A stretch of DNA of 64,000 bases, taken from positions 2,542,001 to 2,606,000 of the forward strand of contig NC_060254.1 of assembly GCF_921293095.1 (NCBI RefSeq), written 5' to 3'. This DNA comes from Ischnura elegans (Eukaryota; Arthropoda; Insecta; Odonata; Coenagrionidae). Of the stretch, positions 25,215-36,755 are shown piece by piece. The notes beneath the pieces are model-generated. The model saw only the letters and a program-made list of their open reading frames with translations, made no database searches and had not been told where the DNA came from. Position 1 is the stretch's first letter, and each line of letters starts with the position of its first letter. The position numbers and the translations under genes were made by a program.

Positions 25215-25377
25215 TCAGGGCCGGATTTACCCAAAGTTACGCTATAGGCACCTCTCCATTGAGCTCCCCTCATCACTTGAGCCCCTCCTCCTCCCTCCCA
25301 GAGTTTTATGATAAGGCATAGCCACTCGAATGAGGTAAGGTTCGGAAAAAAGGAATAAACACATATATGGCTGACAG
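25215..25377. mobile_element. Partial MITE interrupted by the element at 25378
   Basis: Begins CAGGGCCGGATTTACCC and carries C-rich text (GAGCCCCTCCTCCTCCCTCC), typical of hAT-like MITEs. Its other end was not found beyond the nested insertion, so the assignment is weak. Confidence 0.3.
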
Positions 25378-25652
25378 CAGGCCCGTCGCGAGGGCGGGGT
25401 AACCAGGGCATTTTGCCCTGGGCGCAGCAAGTTGGGGGCACACAGTGTTCGCCGACGAAAAAAAAATTTAAATATCCTTGTATGTTTTACTTTCATAATC
25501 GATAAAATATCTTTATTACGAAAAAATGTTTTCAATTATATTTTCAACTCTCCCGATTGCAGATATATCAATGTTATGGGGCGGGGGGGGGGGGGGGGGG
25601 GGCGCACGATCCCAGTTCGCCCCGGGCGCCAGATCAGCTAGCGACGGGCCTG
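25378..25652. mobile_element. hAT-type MITE with 8-bp target duplication and a 20-G run
   Basis: A 275-bp element with inverted ends CAGGCCCGTCGC and GCGACGGGCCTG. It lies between perfect 8-bp duplications GCTGACAG (25370-25377 and 25653-25660). The interior is non-coding and includes an uninterrupted run of 20 G at 25583-25602. The perfect duplication suggests a fairly recent insertion. The transposase would be supplied in trans. Confidence 0.9.
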
Positions 25653-25660
25653 GCTGACAG

Positions 25661-26880
25661 CATAAATCTATGCTTGAATTTTTACGCAGGGAAAACATAG
25701 ACAATTCAATTAAATAAAACAGATATTCGCAAAGTCAAAACTTATGCTTTGGAAAGAAATTCCTTAAGTTACCAGACATAATTAAAGGTCCATCATACAC
25801 GCTCCTCAGATCTAAACAGGTAATAATACTTCAATGGAAATGAAATACGGATACAATATAATAATACAACAGCGGAATGTGTACATGGCAAAAAGGAAAC
25901 CAGAGAGAATCTTTTCTTGGTAACCACACAAAACACAACTGAATAAAGATGATTATGATCTCACGACAAAACACGAAGATAGAGACCGAGATAGCACATA
26001 TTATTGTTAATTACTGATGCTAGAGATATGAAACTACCGCATTTGAAATAATATCGCTTTCAGAAACATCGTTAAATATTCACTTCCGTCACACACCTTT
26101 AGAATTTATTTTCGAGAATATTTTGCCTTTTAGCAAATATTAGGTGCCACAGTTTCATGATGCTATTTCTACAACTATGTGAATTTTGCCTAGAAAAAAA
26201 TTTAAAATGGTAGACCATAACCTGCAATTTTCATTTTAGAAATTTCGTGGTGATACGTTAAAAATGTGAAAAGATTAGCTGATAGGAGAACTGAGTGGAG
26301 AGCTGCGTCAAACCAATCCAAGGATTGTTGACCAGTGATGATGATGATGATGACGTTCAAAAAAAGGTATTGAAAAAAATTTTCATGCGGTGTGAGATGG
26401 AAGCGGAGACATTACTTAACGTAAACCATGCTTTCCTTATATCTATTATTTACGTGTGTAGAGACACATTTTCACCCCCAGGAACTTTTTTCCTCGAAGA
26501 GTACTTAAAATTGCACCCCCATACAACGCAGTGGTTCACCATTCTTCTTCTAAAAAGCACCAAAAGCAGTAAAAGTAGCCTCTCTAATACACGGGTATTA
26601 ATGGCACACGAGTAGCGGTCGGTGAAAGCAAGATGGCCAGTTGCGCAAAATTGTTCTGCCGGCCGGCTTCAGCGCCACCGTGAGGAAAACATAGGGACTG
26701 CCAATCTAGTAGTATATATCTGTGGTCCACACCTACCCTTTTTTTAGCTTTCACTTGTCTTTAACAACCTCTTCATTCCACCCTTCATTTTCCTCATGCC
26801 GCTAGAACATCCTTTTTTCCCCACCACCTCAAATAATGAATTTCAACTGAAAATGCCGTTGTAACAATAATAACTTGAGT
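25661..26880. other. Non-coding stretch
   Basis: AT-rich, with a short GAT/ATG microsatellite at about 26335-26353. The frame at 26295-26615 contains the microsatellite (an Asp run) and has no recognised family. Confidence 0.45.
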
Positions 26881-26929
26881 GGTAATATTGCAATGTCTTC
26901 ATCAATTAGTACTCTTTTCCAACGAGATC

Positions 26930-27160
26930 CGGCTTGCATGTGACACCCTTAACCGTGACCCAGCATGCAATACATGGAGACCAGCCCTAAGGAAAATCCG
27001 ATTGGCCTCCTCCCGCTGATCACGTGACCCCTTCCACCCGATAAGGATTATATAAGCTGGAGAACTTAATCCACTCGCCATCAGCCCTGAAGATGGAACA
27101 CGAGTCGAGTTCCGAAACGTCGGCAGAATGGTGAGAGGCCACCCGGATGGAAGCCCGAAT
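26930..27160 (+). mobile_element. Retroelement terminal segment with promoter-like region and hammerhead-like motif
   Basis: Within 130 bases there is a CCAAT-type GATTGG, an E-box CACGTG (about 27020) and a TATA-like TTATATAAG (about 27047-27055). The hammerhead-like motif (27078-27131) lies about 25 bases further on, followed by GAGAGGCCACCCGG. This order of polymerase II-like promoter then hammerhead is what one expects from the terminal repeat of a Penelope-like element or a retrozyme. No coding part is attached, so it is a solitary or truncated copy. Confidence 0.5.
27078..27131 (+). ncRNA. Candidate type I hammerhead ribozyme (minimal stem III)
   Basis: The parts in order are as follows. 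Stem I 5' strand CCATCAGCC (27078-27086) and the box CTGAAGA (27087-27093), a perfect CUGANGA. Then one extra T, and stem II GGAAC (27095-27099) with GTTCC (27109-27113). Then GAAA (27114-27117), with the self-complementary ACGT (27117-27120) as stem III and C27121 as the cleavage base (GUC). Stem I 3' strand is GGCAGAATGG (27122-27131). Stem I pairs eight bases with one A.A mismatch and one bulge. A four-base stem III cannot close alone but can pair between two molecules, as known for dimer-active hammerheads of Penelope-like elements. The extra T before stem II is a departure from the canonical form. Confidence 0.5.
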
Positions 27161-30156
27161 AGCCTTCTTTGACTAGTAGGTACTCTCAATTTTACACACG
27201 AAATTTGCACTCTTTCCCACCTTCCCGTTACCCGACATCCTTCAATAAGAGTTTTCAGCATCCCCTCCAAAACAAAAGAACACGCTTTAACCACGCCCTC
27301 AGCATCTCCTCTATCCCTTCTGTAAGTTACCACCCCACATTCACCACGTCTACAACTTCCCAGTTCATTTTTCGCTCCTAATTAGTTTATATTTGCTCCA
27401 CGAGCTCTCGAAAACTGACTTCTACAAACACTTATAAATGAGGCATTCGAGTCCACACGGGTCGGAAACTGGAATAAGTTATAGTCAAATTACACACTCT
27501 AACTCTGTCATTATATAGAAATGGTTACTTAAATATTTGAATGCTCAGTGATTGCTGATGGATGGAGAATGGTAGGTACACTCTGAGATTCTCACGGCGA
27601 TTTCAATTTTCAGTCCATCCTTATGAAACGACATTGCTCGAGCTACATGTAAAAGAGAGTGATTTATTCGCGATGACAAGCTAAATCAGCTTCATCCGCC
27701 ACAAAACATGGATAATCAACAGGTTTTTTCTTCGCAGTAGATAGTCATCGAATGGACAAATGACATCGACATTCCGAATGATGCAAACAATGGAAATCGA
27801 TGTTATAAATTGAAATTTTAATAAGCCGAGAATAAAGGATAACATAGGAGCAGGTGATATGAGAGCTTTACGAAAAGCATCCAGACGACTGCTAATATTG
27901 CCGTAATATTACTGTAATATCTTTTTTTTGCGCATATACGTGTGATGGATTATATATAGTTACTCAGGGATCTACCTAAGACACATTTTTTATTTTCATC
28001 GATAGTCGTTATTGATAAAGTTATATAATTGGTCCGCGCAGAATGTATATGTTTCATGTTGTACTCATATATTTTGACGTATTGTTTGATTTTAAGTTGC
28101 AAAGAACTACGAATCTAATTTTCTCATTGGCCCTTAAATAGTACACAAAAAAATGAACTATAAATAATAACATCAGCAGAATACGGCGCAATCCGCAGGA
28201 AATAACCCAATCGGACGTTCTGCACAGTCTGGCGATCTCAGCGATTCTCCAAGCTGTACAGTATTCAAAGTATAAAATTAAGCATTGACAAGATCAGCTT
28301 TAAAATATGCATACTTCCCATTCCGTTGAAACACAAGCACCTACTCCATTCAAGCGTGGAAATTTGCTTGACATGAGTCGGCGAATTTTCAATTTATAGT
28401 CGAGGCATGCCATTCACAACGGTTATACCACAAGTATTTGCTGGTGGAGAACAGTGTTTCACATGAACACGGTATTTTAGAAAGGGAGCGATAAAAAAGT
28501 GCATTTCGAACTCTAAAGACATGCAATCATTAAAAACCTAACAACAGGTTTTCAATAGGGTGGCCACTTTGTAAAGACTTTTAATGGGTATTTCATGAGG
28601 CGGACAATGGACCCAAAGGCAAGGGAGTCACTTTCTCTTTACGTCTGCGTAAGTGAGTGAAGGGCAGGTCTCGGGCGCGCGCCGCTTGTTACGGCACCAA
28701 AAACAAAGACACCTCAAAGAACCGCAAGGGCGGTAAACTGGTGGGAAATAATAATTGGTATTAAAAAGGCAAAATGAGAGCCATTGGATAGAAAGGATAA
28801 GAACGTGAACGGTGCAAATCATCCATAAATAACGAAAACATTTGACGAGAAAAGTCCTATGGAGTGAAGCGGAAACAAAAGTCAGGGGAAAAGATTTCAA
28901 GAAAATACTTTTTAGTGAGAAAATGTAACATTTATTAAACCAAAATTGAATTAACTTTCATTTAATGATAACAAGAGTGAGCTTCTGTATAAGTTACTTC
29001 ATTTACAAAAAATATACCTTAAAGTTGGCTACGAGGAATGACGTACGGTTGAATACTATTTTCAGAGAAGAGAGCCACATTTTGAAAAGAGATATGTAGT
29101 AGAATTAAGAAGATATTAATGTTAATTTATTGCACCATTAAGATTAATACTACGAAAATTCTCAGAGAATTAGATAATAGGCATTGATTTTTTTAGAAGT
29201 CTTATTTCCAAGAATAATATAACAATAAGTTCCACATTTAGCCGTGAATAACTAATTTAACTTAAAAAAAACTATTTTAAAATTATACAAGCATAAACCA
29301 AAGATATAAGTAAATTGAGAAAAAAAGGCTGAACTGACTAACGCAGATCCCACAAAATGTAAAAGATCAAAGTGAGAAATTACTTCGAGTTGAGAAAACA
29401 AATCATAGGTGACACATAACCCAAATTTGGCTCTTGAAGGCCGCGTGTAATGGAATAAATGAACTCATTCATTACAATTAGCAACGGAAACTTCCAGCAT
29501 AATTCTTCTTTCTTTGCGACCGACACTTTGCATTGTTACACCTTGCATTGGCATACTACATTAATTACTAACCGTGGGCGAGTTTTGGCTCTCCATGTGA
29601 GCGTTTTTGAGTCCCTTGGGTTGCGTTGATCAATTTACCATTGGTTGGACTCACACCACCCGCACGAACGTGCACGAATTATTTTTTGATATTGTCTTGA
29701 TTTTGTGCTTGCATAATTTTAAAATTTTAAAAGTGTATCTTTTTATGACCGTAATAACCGATAACGGTTTTGTTTCTGAGAGTAAAAACTTACGTTGAGA
29801 AGTGAAAAGTATCACTCTCGAGGAAATCGGAACGTTCATTGATGAAAGAATAAGAATAACAGCAATTGCACCAATTAATAATTAAACGGCAATATCGGCC
29901 ATTTTACTGATTATTCGAAGAGAGCGATTTTGCCAATATGTCAGCGTTGATATGATGCATCATTCCTCCTCAACCAGTATGTCCTTTAAGTTGTACAGTA
30001 GGCGTGATTCATCACCTGTATGCTCAATGTATAAAGAATTTACGCTGGTTAACCTGGGTTCTTCGGATTCATATGAGTGACTAAATTCCAGGAAAGTTAG
30101 ACGAAAGTTGATTCTTGACTCCGTTAACCTTCAGAGTGGATGCATATAGAGTTTTA
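27161..30156. other. Non-coding stretch
   Basis: Open frames at 27169-27381, 28628-28900 and 29607-29839 show no recognisable domain, and several overlap on opposite strands. No repeat shared with the rest of the window was seen. Confidence 0.4.
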
Positions 30157-30483
30157 GGGGGATCAGGTTGGTGGGGTAGAGAGTGTGTTGGCTTCCCTCC
30201 CAGTGAGTCCGGGTTCAAATACCGGCCGTGGCAGAGATTTCTCAAAGACTGCTCGATCCTTAATTGAGTTATCTGTGGAGGGCATTTCAAGTACAACACT
30301 CCGTCCGTCGAATGGTACGCTGAGCCGTGGTCCCCAAAGCTCCTTTCGTTCAAGAGCAGGCCAATGGCTAACGACGCCGGGTTTCTCTCCACCCTTCATC
30401 CTAACCATTCTCTCCTCATCCTAACCTCATGGCTCGAAAGACCCCAAATGTCGGTCGCCTCCCTCAAATACCTCAAATACTAA
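30157..30483 (+). mobile_element. SINE-A copy 2
   Basis: Head GGGGATCAGGTTGGTGGGG and B box GGTTCAAATACC, then the family body including CGCCGGGTTTCTCTCCACCC. The 3' end carries two direct CTCAAATAC units, showing that the tail of this SINE is a short tandem repeat rather than poly(A). It differs more from the other copies than they do from each other and has an extra CATCCTAACC-rich segment. No target duplication was recognised. Confidence 0.85.
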
Positions 30484-31279
30484 TAAAGGTTCGGTTCACG
30501 AGACCATTCCGAAATTGGAACGAACGTATTTACAGCGGGTGCTGTATGGAACACATCGGATCAGTTCCAAATTGTATTTGCGTCATGTAGTTTCGTTCTA
30601 CTCTTTCTCGAAGGTTGTCGATTTTGTCTTTGGGATTTTTAAAAAATCCAGAGAGAGAGTTACTTATTAATTTTTGTTTTGGTGAATACATCTTGTGAAT
30701 ACTGCGTTGATTCTCCTTATCTTGCTTATTGTCATAAAAATCTGCGTGCCCAACATTTCGAAAATTCAGATCAAAAGCTTATTTAACATAAAAAATGTCT
30801 TAGTTCCCATTATGCCATTTTCAGGTAAAACTGACATTTTTTTAAATAATGATAGAGATTTTTTACCATACACAGGGGGAAACTGCGTATTCCTACATTT
30901 ATACTCTCAAGGCGCTGATCGAATCTTCTGAAGATAATTTGGCTTTGGTAAGACTTCCAAGATACACAGTATGAGAAAACGATAGATGATCCGTCTTACC
31001 AAATGCGTAACTGTAAGAGTGAAACGATAACAATCACCTCTAGACCGCTTACAATTGGATGATAAAAATGATGACCAATTAACAAGCCATTGGAAATTTC
31101 GTTAACAATTGGAATATTCCTAGCAATATAGCGATTTATCGGAGATATCGCCTGTATATCAATCGAAACTACTTTATCATGACATTCCATGCACGACAAT
31201 ATGTTATCCGCGCAGTGGGATACCGAGTCAGCAGACATACTTTAATTGGGAGTACATCTAATAGTGGGAATAAATAGAG

Positions 31280-31640
31280 GCGGGATGTTGAAGTTTCTCA
31301 GTGGGTGGCCGCACTCGGCTACCTTTCCACCCTTCCCTCCCACCCCCCTCCCCCCCCCCACCCGTGGTCTTTACGACGCGAAGTATCATTTCTTTCTCGG
31401 GGCGCACTGGGCTCCATTCCAATTGGCAGTCGCTCCACGCCACCAGCCGAGACATCGATCCAGATCGTCGCGCGCGCCGACGCCACCCAGTTTGGGAGTG
31501 TACAAAATGTACTGGAGAACGGAATGTTCGAGTACGCAGACGAAATCCTAGCACAAAAACCGACACTTTGATATCCGTAAGTGGGTCGGGACGTAATTTT
31601 TATCCATGGGCGGCGACGTTCCCCCGTAAAAGGCGAATTC
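31280..31640 (+). other. GC-rich island with exon-like splice donor
   Basis: CpG-containing DNA opens three overlapping frames, one of 88 codons (31305-31571). It ends near TATCCGTAAGTGG, a good splice-donor context at about 31576. A polypyrimidine/poly-C run sits at about 31335-31365. It could be a first exon or promoter island, or simply repeat-derived GC-rich DNA. None of the frames resembles a known protein. Confidence 0.25.
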
Positions 31641-31661
31641 CCCCTTTAAAAAAGTGAAAGA

Positions 31662-31917
31662 CAGTGGTGTGGCCAAGGGGGAGGTTCAGGGGGTCCGGAT
31701 CCCCCTCGAAATATAAAAACACAATTATTTTCCTTCATAAAAGAAAACAAAATATTGAAAAATCATGAATTTACAAAATATTTCTTTAACAAATGAAGTT
31801 ATTTCGATTCTGAAAAGGGTTAAGATTAGTTTAAAACCCATTAATTAGTACTCTGTTTTCAAAATTTTTCTCCCCTGGTTTTGGACCCCCCGAACAAAAT
31901 TCTTGGCTACGCCACTA
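31662..31917. mobile_element. hAT-type MITE
   Basis: A 256-bp element with ends CAGTGGTGTGGCCAAG and the complement of TAGTGGCGTAGCCAAG. Perfect 8-bp target duplications GTGAAAGA flank it at 31654-31661 and 31918-31925. The subterminal G and C runs and AT-rich centre match the related copies at 38033 and 46950. Confidence 0.9.
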
Positions 31918-31989
31918 GTGAAAGAAAACATTTACGCTAGCGATTTCTAACGATTCAAACTATACAGTTCAATTTACAATTGATTTATA

Positions 31990-32290
31990 TTTTTAGTTCT
32001 TCTGAAGCCTTAGTGAACGTGCCCACAATTGTATTCTTGTCTACCATAAATGTTTGCGGTTATATTTCAAAACCCAAAAATAATTTTGAGACAAATAGGC
32101 ATGCAAATCGCAAGTTAGTGACTTGAAATTAAAGAAAACTCGCTCATAAGATGCGCGGGTGTTCGGGCCGGTCGGCGAAAATGCACTTTACAGTGCAGGC
32201 CCTGGCGTGGCCAAATTCCCAGACAGGGCCGCCCGTCCCCTGGTCTGTCCGCCCCTGGTACTGGGTATCCGAGTATGGTCAACAACAGGT
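31990..32290. repeat. Dispersed repeat, related to 41197-41500
   Basis: AGTTCTTCTGAAGCC...GTGCCCACAATTGTATT here matches AGTTTTTCTGATGCC...ATGCCCACAACTGTATT at 41200. Both copies later run into a GC-rich CAGGGCC...TCCGCCCCTG segment (near 32223-32258 here). Probably a diverged MITE family. Ends are unclear. Confidence 0.45.
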
Positions 32291-32640
32291 AGCCTGGTCG
32301 CCCGAATAAGAAGTAAACGAAATGTGAAACTGCAGGTCTTCATCCATAAATGATTCACTGCATAGAGCTCTTCTTAGGTTATAAGACATAAACACAAAAA
32401 ATAAACCAGGAAAAATGCTTGCCCTCCTGCACGTAGGCATTGAAGGGTCTGGGGGGTCTTCTCAGGCCTCACCCGAATTTTTTTAATTAGTGGCAGCTAC
32501 CCGCGGTGTATCCCCGTAGGCGACAACTAGCCTACACAGGGGTAATTACCCCCTCATTTACTCTCGAATATTGAAAGCATTAAACCGATATTTGGGTCTC
32601 AGATCTGAAATTTGCTCAAAATTGGATAAAATTAAGTGCT

Positions 32641-32825
32641 GGAAATAAAGAAATAAAACTTTGTAATGTTCACTATTAATTAATTATGGGCACGACCCGG
32701 GTTTCGTGACTTGGTAACATCGTCAGGTCAATCAGTCATCTGACGTTGTAACCAAGTTACGAAACCCGGGTCGTGCCCATTATTAAATAATAGTTAACAT
32801 TACAAAGTTTTATTCCTTTATTTCC
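32641..32825. mobile_element. 185-bp palindromic element with two head-to-head hammerhead-like halves
   Basis: The arms run from GGAAATAAAG (32641) to CTTTATTTCC (ending 32825) and are nearly complementary throughout, including GGGCACGACCCGGGTTTC against its complement. On the minus strand the left arm reads CTGACGA (a perfect CUGANGA), an extra T, GTTAC/GTCAC as stem II, then GAAA, ACCCGGGT and C. On the plus strand the right arm reads CTGACGT, GTAAC/GTTAC, then GAAA, ACCCGGGT and C. The stem III sequence ACCCGGGT is self-complementary. Stem I is not well formed within either half, so single-unit activity is doubtful. Confidence 0.55.
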
Positions 32826-34013
32826 AACATGGAGAGTTTTGACAAAGTAAAGCCTGAAGTCATCAAAATAAGTACTGCCGCCATAGACGAAATGTTAAAA
32901 AAATTTCAAAAACTCATCATGATTTTGGAAACAAACGCCAATTCGAGACCAATCCATTGCAATTGCGGTCGTTTCGGGGAAAACCAATGATGGCTTTCCA
33001 TTCCAGCATACAAACGATATTAATAACTTAACTGATAGTTTACCGGTGCTGTGCATTATTGTACGATACCGGAGATATATAAAGATTAAGAAATTATTAT
33101 GTGGAAATATATTCCCTCCTCAGGTGTTAACGTAAAGATGATTGTACAATTGGTTTGTCATTATTGCTAGCACAGAATACCCGAGAATAGTGTGTTATGA
33201 TTCTTTGATATGTGGACATTAGTACGCATAAATTAAGAGCGAATTATTAAGGTTTTCTTCTTAGATAATAGAGAATTAAGTTTTTGTATAAATTAATACC
33301 TAATATAAATAACATTCGGATTTTAATATGAGCAGTGTCACACAAATATTAAACAACTAAATAGAAATATATCAACGGTCATGAATCCTTGGATTGGTTT
33401 GACGTAGCTCTCCTTTTATCTCAAATCGGTGAATCTTTCAAAGATCTACACAATGGGGTCGCTCGCTACGACCCGAAACCGTAATACATGAGATAATTCG
33501 GAAGATGGATGGGAGATATAACGAAAAAGAGGTCTTCTTGATTCTATCGCTTTCTCATAACTTAAAAATGAAAAAATTGCACAGTTGCCATATCGAAAAT
33601 TCATTTTAGTTCCGGTTTGTATACTAGTCATACCCTATCCATTACCAAAAGAATCGTTCGTTGGAGAGTTAATGATGACCAAGCACTTGAGACGGATGCC
33701 AGAGGCCGAGAAACAGTGGAGAAGCAGTGAGCCGCATGGCATGAGTCGGTGACGTCACGAACTTACCAGTGACAGTCGAAGTTCCGCCGCAAACAGCTCG
33801 AGAAGTAGAGGGCGGATCGAAAACAGAAAAAAATACGGGTATCTTCATTTTTCGATTTCTATCGCAATCGACAATAATGAAAAATAGTCCTTTCTTCTGC
33901 TACACGTCATTCATCACGTATCTCAATCGTGGCTTTCATCTTCCGTTCTTCCTCCCACCTCCAAATTTTGTAAAAATATAAAATGAACTACTTCTAAATA
34001 AAACCACTTCAAT
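32826..34013. other. Non-coding stretch
   Basis: AT-rich DNA without a recognisable gene. Confidence 0.45.
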
Positions 34014-34207
34014 ACTCACAAGGGGAGACCACATACTTTGCTCCGCCTTTTTCAATGCCGTATTGTTTATGGCATTCGGATGGCGAACACATCTATGAAC
34101 TGATAGCGGTTCCATTGAATGGGCCTTAGTTTGGCTGTAATTAATTAATTTCCGAGTGGTACTTTTCACCAGCCATATATAATTTCAAAATTTCACATTA
34201 CTTATCA

Positions 34208-34275
34208 AGCAGGTCAGGTGGGGTAGTGGAAGTATATTAGCCTCCCATCCGGGGGGCCAGGGTTCGGGGCTTCGT
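34208..34275 (+). mobile_element. tRNA-like SINE head fragment
   Basis: GGGTAGTGGAAGTATATTAG followed by GGGGGCCAGGGTTCGGGGC resembles A and B boxes of a tRNA-derived SINE. The body does not match the SINE-A copies. Confidence 0.35.
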
Positions 34276-34774
34276 CATGATAGTTTATTTTGTTGTCTTC
34301 ATTGTGATCATACGGCGTGAAGTTTTTCATTAATTTTAATTGCAGCAAGCATAGACGTGAGACAATTTTTTTATCATCATAATGGCGTTTAGGTATTTAA
34401 GCAGTGCCATTTCAATCGCGGAGAAATGAAGGCTACACTTGCTACTCTCCTCAAAAACATACCGAAAGATCAACGGGGGCCTATAACGCTGGACTTTTTT
34501 TTCTAAGAAATGACATTTGTCGGTGGGCCCCTTGTTATTATATTGGAAGGGCTACGAAAGATTTTGGGAAGCGGCGAGCACAAGACACATTTGGCGTAAT
34601 TGCTGCTTTTAATCCTCTAGCGAGCGCGACTTATTTTTACACGACCGGGCGAATGGCGTACTTTGCCCATGATGTGTGCATATACGATAACACTCGATTT
34701 TTGTTAAAATTAATCTTTATTTGCAGAAATTAGTTCAATCTTGTACATTTATAGCTGCTACAATTATAAAGGTA

Positions 34775-35010
34775 CCGGTGGTACACGGCCGGCCGCGCGG
34801 CGTAATTTATACGCCACGGGTGACGGGTTCCTCTTCTGATCTAAAATAAATAGCTACAATACCTCGAACTTTGAGAACTCGAAATATAGACAGTCAAAGT
34901 ACATTGTAGGAATACACGAAAACTTTCTAACCCAGAATGAACGTACAATGATGAAATCCTTGGTTTTCGAAGATTGACGTATTTTATACGCCACCACGCC
35001 CGGTCCAGGG
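34775..35010. repeat. Small inverted-repeat (MITE-like) block
   Basis: GGCGTAATTTATACGCC at about 34799 and GACGTATTTTATACGCC at about 34976 are each palindromic and lie near GC-rich outer sequence (ACACGGCCGGCCGCG and CACGCCCGGTCC). They look like the two ends of a short non-autonomous DNA element, but the insertion site is not defined. Confidence 0.35.
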
Positions 35011-35124
35011 TTATCAAATTTTATTTCATCCTATTTGCTAATTGAAATTGTATTTCTGAATGGTTCTTTTAGCACATAGGTACTGTGTAAGTAAAGTGGA
35101 GTAAACCCTTTGGAGTAAAGTGAA

Positions 35125-35403
35125 TTACAAGTGCTTGAGAAATATGGCATTTTGTTGTGTTGTGTTCTTATTAATTACACGGCGGGTCCGGGACGACATC
35201 ACCACCAAAGTGTTCCAGATTTGGATGATATTTTGGATTTTTTTCCAATGGGGAGATGTTCTTGTGCACCCTAAAATGTGGTGGACTAAATCGTCCGGCC
35301 GTTTACATTTCGGGCAATTCAGGTCTTTAACAATTCCTATTGACCCACCTGCTAAGCAATGCGAAATTTTGGAATTATATACGGCTTGTGAAAAATACCG
35401 CAT
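35125..35403 (-). mobile_element. LINE-like C-terminal zinc-motif fragment
   Basis: The 92-residue frame includes LNCPKCKRPDDLVHHILGC, a C-x2-C-x(8)-H-x(4)-C motif like the cysteine/histidine motif after the reverse transcriptase of I/R1/Jockey-type LINEs ('C..C....E...H....C'). It is short and isolated; the rest of the element is missing. Confidence 0.4.
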
Positions 35404-35541
35404 TAAAATTAATTAATTACAGCCAAACTAAGGCCCATTCAACGGAACCACTACTAGTTCAGGGATGTGTTCACCATTCCGAAGGCCATAAAAAATACGG
35501 CATTGAAAAAGGCGGAGCAAGGTGCGTGGTCTCCCTTTGTC

Positions 35542-36755
35542 AGATAAATGTGATGGCGTTATAAATCAGGTTAACAGCCGCTCTCTTTTATAACTATTAA
35601 TGTGTTATTGTTGACTGATTGTGGAAGTGTGGGCTTGGATTTCAACTTTTAATTCGAATTAAAAAACGATGAAAGTATTAATATCATGGTAGCCGTTGTA
35701 AGTTTTCAGTAGGAATTAAATTGCATTGTGCATCATTTTGTCAACGAGTAATAGCGGTAGCAGAACAGGAGAGTTAACGGCGAAAAATAAGTTCAGCTAC
35801 GGCAATCGGTGTTGAAGAATTTGCGGAAGTTTTTACGCCATTTTAACTGCGAGTTTACATGCCAGGGAAAACAATCTTATATGGTTAAGATTCATGAGCA
35901 ATATAAAAGTTTCAGTTCAAGAGATAAGATGGAGATTACAATTATTTTTTGTCGCCTTATTAGTCCTTCCAACAACAGAGCACTAAGATTCAACATTATA
36001 GCGAGCTTTTTAAAGTGTTTTTCACCAAAGTTATTCAAAATTATATTGCCTGATGACTTTGTCCTAGAAAGTTCAGGAACGAACACCACAAACTAATTAA
36101 CTAGCTTTCTACCTGGGTTTTTAAAAATCAGTTCCATTGAGTGACCACTGATTTAAAAGCGATCGAAATATTGATCTTGAAAACTCCGACGAGTTGCTCA
36201 GAGGAACAGAAACTGGTTGCAGGAGCAATTACTCAGAACACAGACAAGTGCTCAGGAAATGCGATTTTTGAAGATAGCTAATGTGTTTGCTGAGAAGATC
36301 GTTTTATACCAGCATTAAATTTTATAAATTCCCTTCTTGTGGAGGAAGCTCAATATCTGAATGAGGATACTTAACCTGCATTGGGTCTAAGTGAGGATTA
36401 CTTCAATTACTGAGGAGAGAGATCTGCGAAAACAGGATGTAAGCACTCATGCCTCCGTGACTTCTTCTTTCAGAGGCAATGGTCAAAGGTGTGATATAAA
36501 GATGCAAACTTGAGATTCTATTTCCTCCTCACCTTAAATGTTAACCACTTCGACAAGCAATCCCAAATGAAAATATACGCATCGGTTATAAAAGGAAGTC
36601 TTCATATCCAGTGAAATACACTTGGACAGCAATTTAAAAGGAAACTTTGAGTCTGTCTCCAGCATTTACGATTGATGAGAACCTTAATATTACTTCGCAT
36701 AGTAAAAAATGAGGAAACGGTTGTACAAACGAGTAAGTGAAACAATCTTAAATAA
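35542..36755. other. Non-coding stretch
   Basis: Overlapping opposite-strand frames at 35809-36096 have no recognised product. Confidence 0.45.

Larger units (their letters stand above)
34014..35541. mobile_element. Element (or repeat pair) with about 200-bp inverted arms
   Basis: The left arm (34014 to about 34217) and right arm (about 35341-35541) are inverted copies. Shared text includes ATTACAGCCAAACTAAGGCC and AATACGGCATTGAAAAAGGC, read on opposite strands. The arms are separated by about 1.1 kb. The interior holds a SINE-like tRNA fragment (34208), an unassigned 109-codon frame (34404-34733), a small inverted-repeat block (34775-35010) and LINE-like zinc-motif coding text (35125-35403). 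It may be a long-terminal-inverted-repeat transposon or two oppositely oriented copies of one repeat. No target duplication was seen. Confidence 0.5.

Noticed and set aside
26335..26353. Acidic Asp-repeat protein
   Set aside because: The Asp run is a translated GAT microsatellite.
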